A stretch of 64,000 nt of DNA from positions 1-64,000 of the forward strand of contig CAJYNG010000002.1 of assembly GCA_913775725.1 (NCBI GenBank), in the 5' to 3' direction. This document shows, in pieces, positions 60,920 to 64,000 of the stretch. The position numbers and the translations under genes are program-made. The notes under the pieces were generated by a model that saw only the letters and a program-made list of their open reading frames with translations, was not told the origin of the DNA and did not search any database. The stretch's first letter is position 1. Each line of letters opens with the position of its first letter. This stretch comes from an uncultured Stenotrophomonas sp. (lineage in GTDB: Bacteria; Pseudomonadota; Gammaproteobacteria; Xanthomonadales; Xanthomonadaceae).

Positions 60920-63001
60920 ATGAAAGGGTTTTCCAAACTGGGCTGGGCGGTACTCGCCCTGCTCGGCGCGTTCTGTCTGGGCACCGTGGCGCTGCGCCGC
61001 GGCGAACACATCAATGCCCTGTGGATCGTCGTCGCGGCGGTGTCGCTGTACCTCGTCGCCTATCGCTTCTACAGCCTGTTCATCGCCAACAAGGTGATGC
61101 AGCTCGATCCGACCCGGGCCACCCCGGCGGTGATCAACAACGATGGCCTGGATTACGTGCCGACCAACAAGCACGTGCTGTTCGGCCACCACTTCGCCGC
61201 CATCGCTGGCGCCGGCCCGCTGGTCGGCCCGGTACTGGCCGCGCAGATGGGCTACCTGCCCGGTCTGTTGTGGCTGGTGGTGGGCGTGGTGCTGGCTGGT
61301 GCGGTGCAGGACTTCATGGTCCTGTTCCTGTCCAGCCGCCGCAATGGTCGCTCGCTGGGCGATCTCGTGCGCGAGGAGATGGGCCAGGTGCCCGGCACCA
61401 TCGCGCTGTTCGGTGCGTTCCTGATCATGATCATCATCCTGGCGGTGCTGGCGATGGTGGTGGTCAAGGCGCTGGCCGAAAGCCCATGGGGCATGTTCAC
61501 GGTGATCGCGACGATGCCCATCGCAATCCTGATGGGCGTTTACATGCGCTACATCCGCCCCGGCAAGATCGGCGAGATCTCGGTGGTTGGCCTGATCCTG
61601 CTGCTGGCCGCGATCTGGTACGGCGGCAAGGTTGCCGCCGATCCAGTCTGGGGCCCGGCCTTCACCTTCACCGGCACCCAGATCACCTGGATGCTGATCG
61701 GCTACGGCTTCGTCGCTTCGGTGCTGCCGGTGTGGCTGCTGCTGGCGCCGCGCGATTACCTGTCGACCTTCCTCAAGATCGGCACCATCATCGCGCTGGC
61801 CATCGGCATCCTGGTAGTGATGCCGGAACTGAAGATGCCGGCACTGACCCAGTTCGCCGCCAGCGGTGATGGCCCGGTGTGGAAGGGCGGCATGTTCCCG
61901 TTCCTGTTCATCACCATCGCCTGTGGTGCGGTATCCGGCTTCCACGCGTTGATTTCCTCCGGCACCACGCCGAAGCTGCTGGCCAATGAAGCGCACATGC
62001 GTTACATCGGCTACGGCGGCATGCTGATGGAATCGTTCGTGGCGGTGATGGCGCTGGTGGCGGCCTCGATCATCGATCCGGGCATCTACTTCGCGATGAA
62101 CAGCCCGGCGGCGGTGATCGGTGCCGATGCGGCCTCGGCGGCGCACTACATCACCAACACCTGGGGCTTCACCATCACGCCCGAGCAGCTGACCGCGACC
62201 GCGGCGGCGATTGGCGAGCCGACCATCCTGCATCGTGCCGGTGGCGCGCCGACACTGGCGGTAGGCATCGCGCAGATCCTGCACCAGGCCATCCCCAGCA
62301 GCAGCGACGCGATGATGGCGTTCTGGTACCACTTCGCGATCCTGTTCGAAGCGTTGTTCATCCTGACCGCTGTGGATGCCGGCACCCGCGCCGGACGCTT
62401 CATGCTGCAGGACCTGCTGGGCAACTTCGTGCCGGCCCTGAAGAAAACCGAGTCGTGGACCGCCAACATCATCGGTACCGCCGGCTGCGTGGCGCTGTGG
62501 GGCTACCTGCTCTACACCGGCGTGGTCGATCCGTTCGGTGGCATCCAGACGCTGTGGCCGTTGTTCGGCATCTCCAACCAGATGCTGGCCGGTATCGCGT
62601 TGATGCTGGGCACGGTGGTGCTGTTCAAGATGAAGCGTGACCGCTATGCATGGGTCACCGCCGTACCGGCAGTGTGGCTGCTGATCTGCACCACCTACGC
62701 CGGCTTCATCAAAATCTTCGACAGCAACCCGGCGCAGGGCTTCCTGGCACAGGCACACAAGTTCCAGGCCGCGCTCGCCAGCGACACGATCACCGCACCG
62801 GCCAAGTCGGTGGCGCAGATGAAGCAGATCGTGGTCAACGCCTACGTCAATACTGGCCTGACCGCGCTGTTCCTGCTGGTGGTGGGCGCAGTGCTGGTGT
62901 ATTCGATCAAGACCATCCTGGCGGCCCGCCGCAACCCGCAGCGCAGCGACCGCGAGACCCCGTACGTGGCACTGAAGCCGCATGAAATGGTGGATCTGTG
63001 A
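60920..63001 (+). CDS. cstA: Carbon starvation protein CstA
   Basis: This 693-residue membrane protein has about 16-18 hydrophobic helices and the CstA signature [20 protein letters not shown]. It takes up peptides or pyruvate under carbon limitation in enterobacteria. GGGAGAGAG lies before the start at 60920. A possible TTGACC -35 (60862-60867) has a poor -10. Its TGA overlaps the ATG of ybdD (TGATG). Confidence 0.95.
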   Translation: MKGFSKLGWAVLALLGAFCLGTVALRRGEHINALWIVVAAVSLYLVAYRFYSLFIANKVMQLDPTRATPAVINNDGLDYVPTNKHVLFGHHFAAIAGAGPLVGPVLAAQMGYLPGLLWLVVGVVLAGAVQDFMVLFLSSRRNGRSLGDLVREEMGQVPGTIALFGAFLIMIIILAVLAMVVVKALAESPWGMFTVIATMPIAILMGVYMRYIRPGKIGEISVVGLILLLAAIWYGGKVAADPVWGPAFTFTGTQITWMLIGYGFVASVLPVWLLLAPRDYLSTFLKIGTIIALAIGILVVMPELKMPALTQFAASGDGPVWKGGMFPFLFITIACGAVSGFHALISSGTTPKLLANEAHMRYIGYGGMLMESFVAVMALVAASIIDPGIYFAMNSPAAVIGADAASAAHYITNTWGFTITPEQLTATAAAIGEPTILHRAGGAPTLAVGIAQILHQAIPSSSDAMMAFWYHFAILFEALFILTAVDAGTRAGRFMLQDLLGNFVPALKKTESWTANIIGTAGCVALWGYLLYTGVVDPFGGIQTLWPLFGISNQMLAGIALMLGTVVLFKMKRDRYAWVTAVPAVWLLICTTYAGFIKIFDSNPAQGFLAQAHKFQAALASDTITAPAKSVAQMKQIVVNAYVNTGLTALFLLVVGAVLVYSIKTILAARRNPQRSDRETPYVALKPHEMVDL

Positions 63002-63225
63002 TGAGCACGCAACTGGTTCCCGCTGGCCAGTATCAGGCGCACCGCCGCATCTGGCGGCGCCTGGTGCAGACCGCACGGCTGTGCTGTGGCATTCCTGATT
63101 ACGACAACTACGTCCGGCACATGCTGGAAAAGCATCCGGACCAGGAGCCGATGGACTACAAGACGTTCTTCCGCGAACGCCAGGAAGCGCGTTACGGCGG
63201 ACGCAACGGTGGCCGCTGCTGTTGA
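63001..63225 (+). CDS. YbdD/YjiX family small protein
   Basis: This 74-residue protein has [20 protein letters not shown] and a Cys-Cys end (NGGRCC). It always follows cstA in proteobacteria, and its start overlaps the cstA stop by one base. It probably works together with CstA at the membrane. The other reading of the start, two residues up, is a GTG inside cstA. Confidence 0.9.
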   Translation: MSTQLVPAGQYQAHRRIWRRLVQTARLCCGIPDYDNYVRHMLEKHPDQEPMDYKTFFRERQEARYGGRNGGRCC

Positions 63226-63235
63226 GGAGTGAGGC

Positions 63236-63288
63236 GGGTGCCGGGCTTGCCGCCCGGCACCCGCACCTTCGACACATTTCCGGTGACG
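63236..63288 (+). repeat. Head+tail unit without palindrome (copy H)
   Basis: The head hairpin GTGCCGGGCTTGCCGCCCGG with GCACCCGCACC is joined directly to the tail TTCGACACATTTCCGGTGAC. The head and tail match those of copies E and A, but the arms and core are absent. It starts ten bases after the ybdD stop. Confidence 0.7.
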
Positions 63289-63301
63289 GCGAGAAGCATC
63301 A

Positions 63302-63341
63302 GGGGTCAGATCCGTTTCCTCCAGGAAACGGATCTGACCCC
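63302..63341. repeat. GGGGTCAGATCC-type inverted repeat
   Basis: GGGGTCAGATCCGTTTCCT-CC-AGGAAACGGATCTGACCCC is a perfect stem of 19 base pairs. It lies between the convergent ybdD and DUF819 genes. Confidence 0.9.
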
Positions 63342-63370
63342 TTCTTTGTTCATGGATCTCCATGAAATGC

Positions 63371-63436
63371 ATCCACGCATGGCGTGGATCTATCCGGTGG
63401 CAGGCAAAAAGAAAGCCGAGCGTGGGCTCGGCTCTA
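63371..63436 (-). repeat. Two SMAG palindromes
   Basis: ATCCACGC-ATG-GCGTGGAT (63371-63389, then CTAT) and GCCGAGC-GTG-GGCTCGGC followed by TCTAC (63414-63436), both with the foot on the minus strand. Confidence 0.75.
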
Positions 63437-63498
63437 CACGGGGAAAGCGTGTTCACGGCAATTGCCGTGAACACGCAACATGATCGTCAGCTCAGGAC

Positions 63499-64000
63499 TC
63501 AGGCCCCCGCCATCCACTTCAGCATCAGGCCGGTGACATAGGCCAGTCCGGTGCCGGTGGCATAGCCGACCGTACCAAGCAGCACACCCACCGGGGCCAG
63601 CGTCGGATGGAAGGCTGCTGCCACCACGGGGGCCGAGGCTGCTGCGCCGATGTTGCCCTGCGAACCGATCGCGAAGAAGAACAGCGGCGCGCGCAGCAGC
63701 TTGGCCACCCCCCACAGCACCAGCACGTGCGTGGCCATCCAGATCGCGCCGAGCAGGAACAGCCACGGCCGATCCAGCAGCGACAGCAGGTTCATCTGCA
63801 TGCCGATGCAGGCGATCAGGAAATACAGGAACACCGTGCCCAAGCGCGAGGCCCCTGCCGCTTCCAGCCGGCGTGCGCGGGTAAAGCTCAGGCCCAGGCC
63901 CATCGCGGTGGACAGCAGGATGACCCAGACGAACTGACTGTCCAGACTGAACTGGCTGGCCCAGCTGACATTGGCCTTGAACCAGCCCGCCAACGGCGCG
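63499..64000 (-). CDS. DUF819 family membrane protein (5' end outside window)
   Basis: The last 167 codons of a membrane protein are visible, with about five helices (VWVILLSTAMGLGLSFTRAR, then FLYFLIACIGMQMNLLSLLD, then LLGAIWMATHVLVLWGVAKL). AIGSQGNIGAAASAPVVAAA fits the DUF819 (YjcL-like) family. The frame is open to the window edge, so the start is not seen. A TTG at 63993 is unlikely to be the true start. Its function is unknown. Confidence 0.8.
   Translation of the reverse strand, partial: APLAGWFKANVSWASQFSLDSQFVWVILLSTAMGLGLSFTRARRLEAAGASRLGTVFLYFLIACIGMQMNLLSLLDRPWLFLLGAIWMATHVLVLWGVAKLLRAPLFFFAIGSQGNIGAAASAPVVAAAFHPTLAPVGVLLGTVGYATGTGLAYVTGLMLKWMAGA

Noticed and set aside
60809-63277. 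Open frame of 822 codons opposite cstA, and similar ones opposite mprF, lepA and the fadB-like gene
   Set aside because: Each mirrors a well-supported gene on the other strand, has Arg/His/Gln-rich composition and no ribosome site or family resemblance.

Overview
The window is a high-GC (roughly two thirds G+C), gene-dense gammaproteobacterial chromosome segment. Protein content, the many GTAG-footed palindromes of the SMAG type and the gene orders (rpoE-rseA-mucD-lepA-lepB-DUF4845-rnc-era-recO; nagZ-hpt-MTIP) point to Xanthomonadaceae, most likely the Stenotrophomonas maltophilia group. This assignment is by recognition, not by database search. No prophage, insertion sequence, CRISPR array, tRNA or rRNA gene was seen. 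Nearly everything is core chromosome.

Layout. 1-10 kb: a near-perfect giant palindrome, a DUF2147 protein, metG, a HAD phosphatase, an orphan RnfB-like ferredoxin, RidA, and mprF facing an AcvB/VirJ-type hydrolase. 10-20 kb: a transglutaminase/TPR protein, YjdM, an Hsp70 relative, an ECF sigma/anti-sigma/DUF4097 operon, a small MscS channel, a DksA-like zinc finger, DUF2058, a YgjP-like metallopeptidase and a pseudouridine-synthase relative that has lost its catalytic residue. 20-31 kb: phospholipase D, an HDOD protein, leucine dehydrogenase, a lipoprotein-type subtilisin autotransporter, thiolase and two tandem Ala-rich small lipoproteins. 29.6-37.1 kb: aidB divergent from the four-gene ligase-associated DNA repair operon (exonuclease-like factor, ATP-dependent ligase, Lhr-core helicase, PdeM nuclease). 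37-45 kb: FAD monooxygenase, cold-shock protein, nagZ-hpt-MTIP salvage operon, FrnE, CYTH, RlmD and a REC-HPt response regulator. 45.8-54.5 kb: the envelope-stress/translation/processing cluster from recO back to rpoE. 54.7-64 kb: a FadB-type beta-oxidation enzyme, two pirins around aqpZ, cstA-ybdD and a truncated DUF819 membrane protein.

The least explained content is intergenic. A composite repeat made of a head hairpin, a CAAC-rich linker, a long palindrome with an asymmetric core of about 50 nt, and a tail occurs six times in full or nearly full form. There is also one half copy and one head+tail copy without palindrome. Two head-out/tail-in doublets fill the gaps between convergent genes from stop codon to stop codon (17.2-17.7 kb and 45.3-45.8 kb), and a third pair follows the fadB-like gene. 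Arms differ between copies but stay self-complementary. This family, with two other inverted-repeat families (GGGGTCAGATCC and AAAAGGGGACGGAGGGG), is the best candidate here for an undescribed system.

Regulatory sites that stand out are a sigma-E-type promoter in front of rpoE, a perfect CRP/Clp operator in front of aqpZ, a good promoter with a UUCG terminator around the first Ala-rich lipoprotein, and DnaA-box-like sequences at 10.3 kb.
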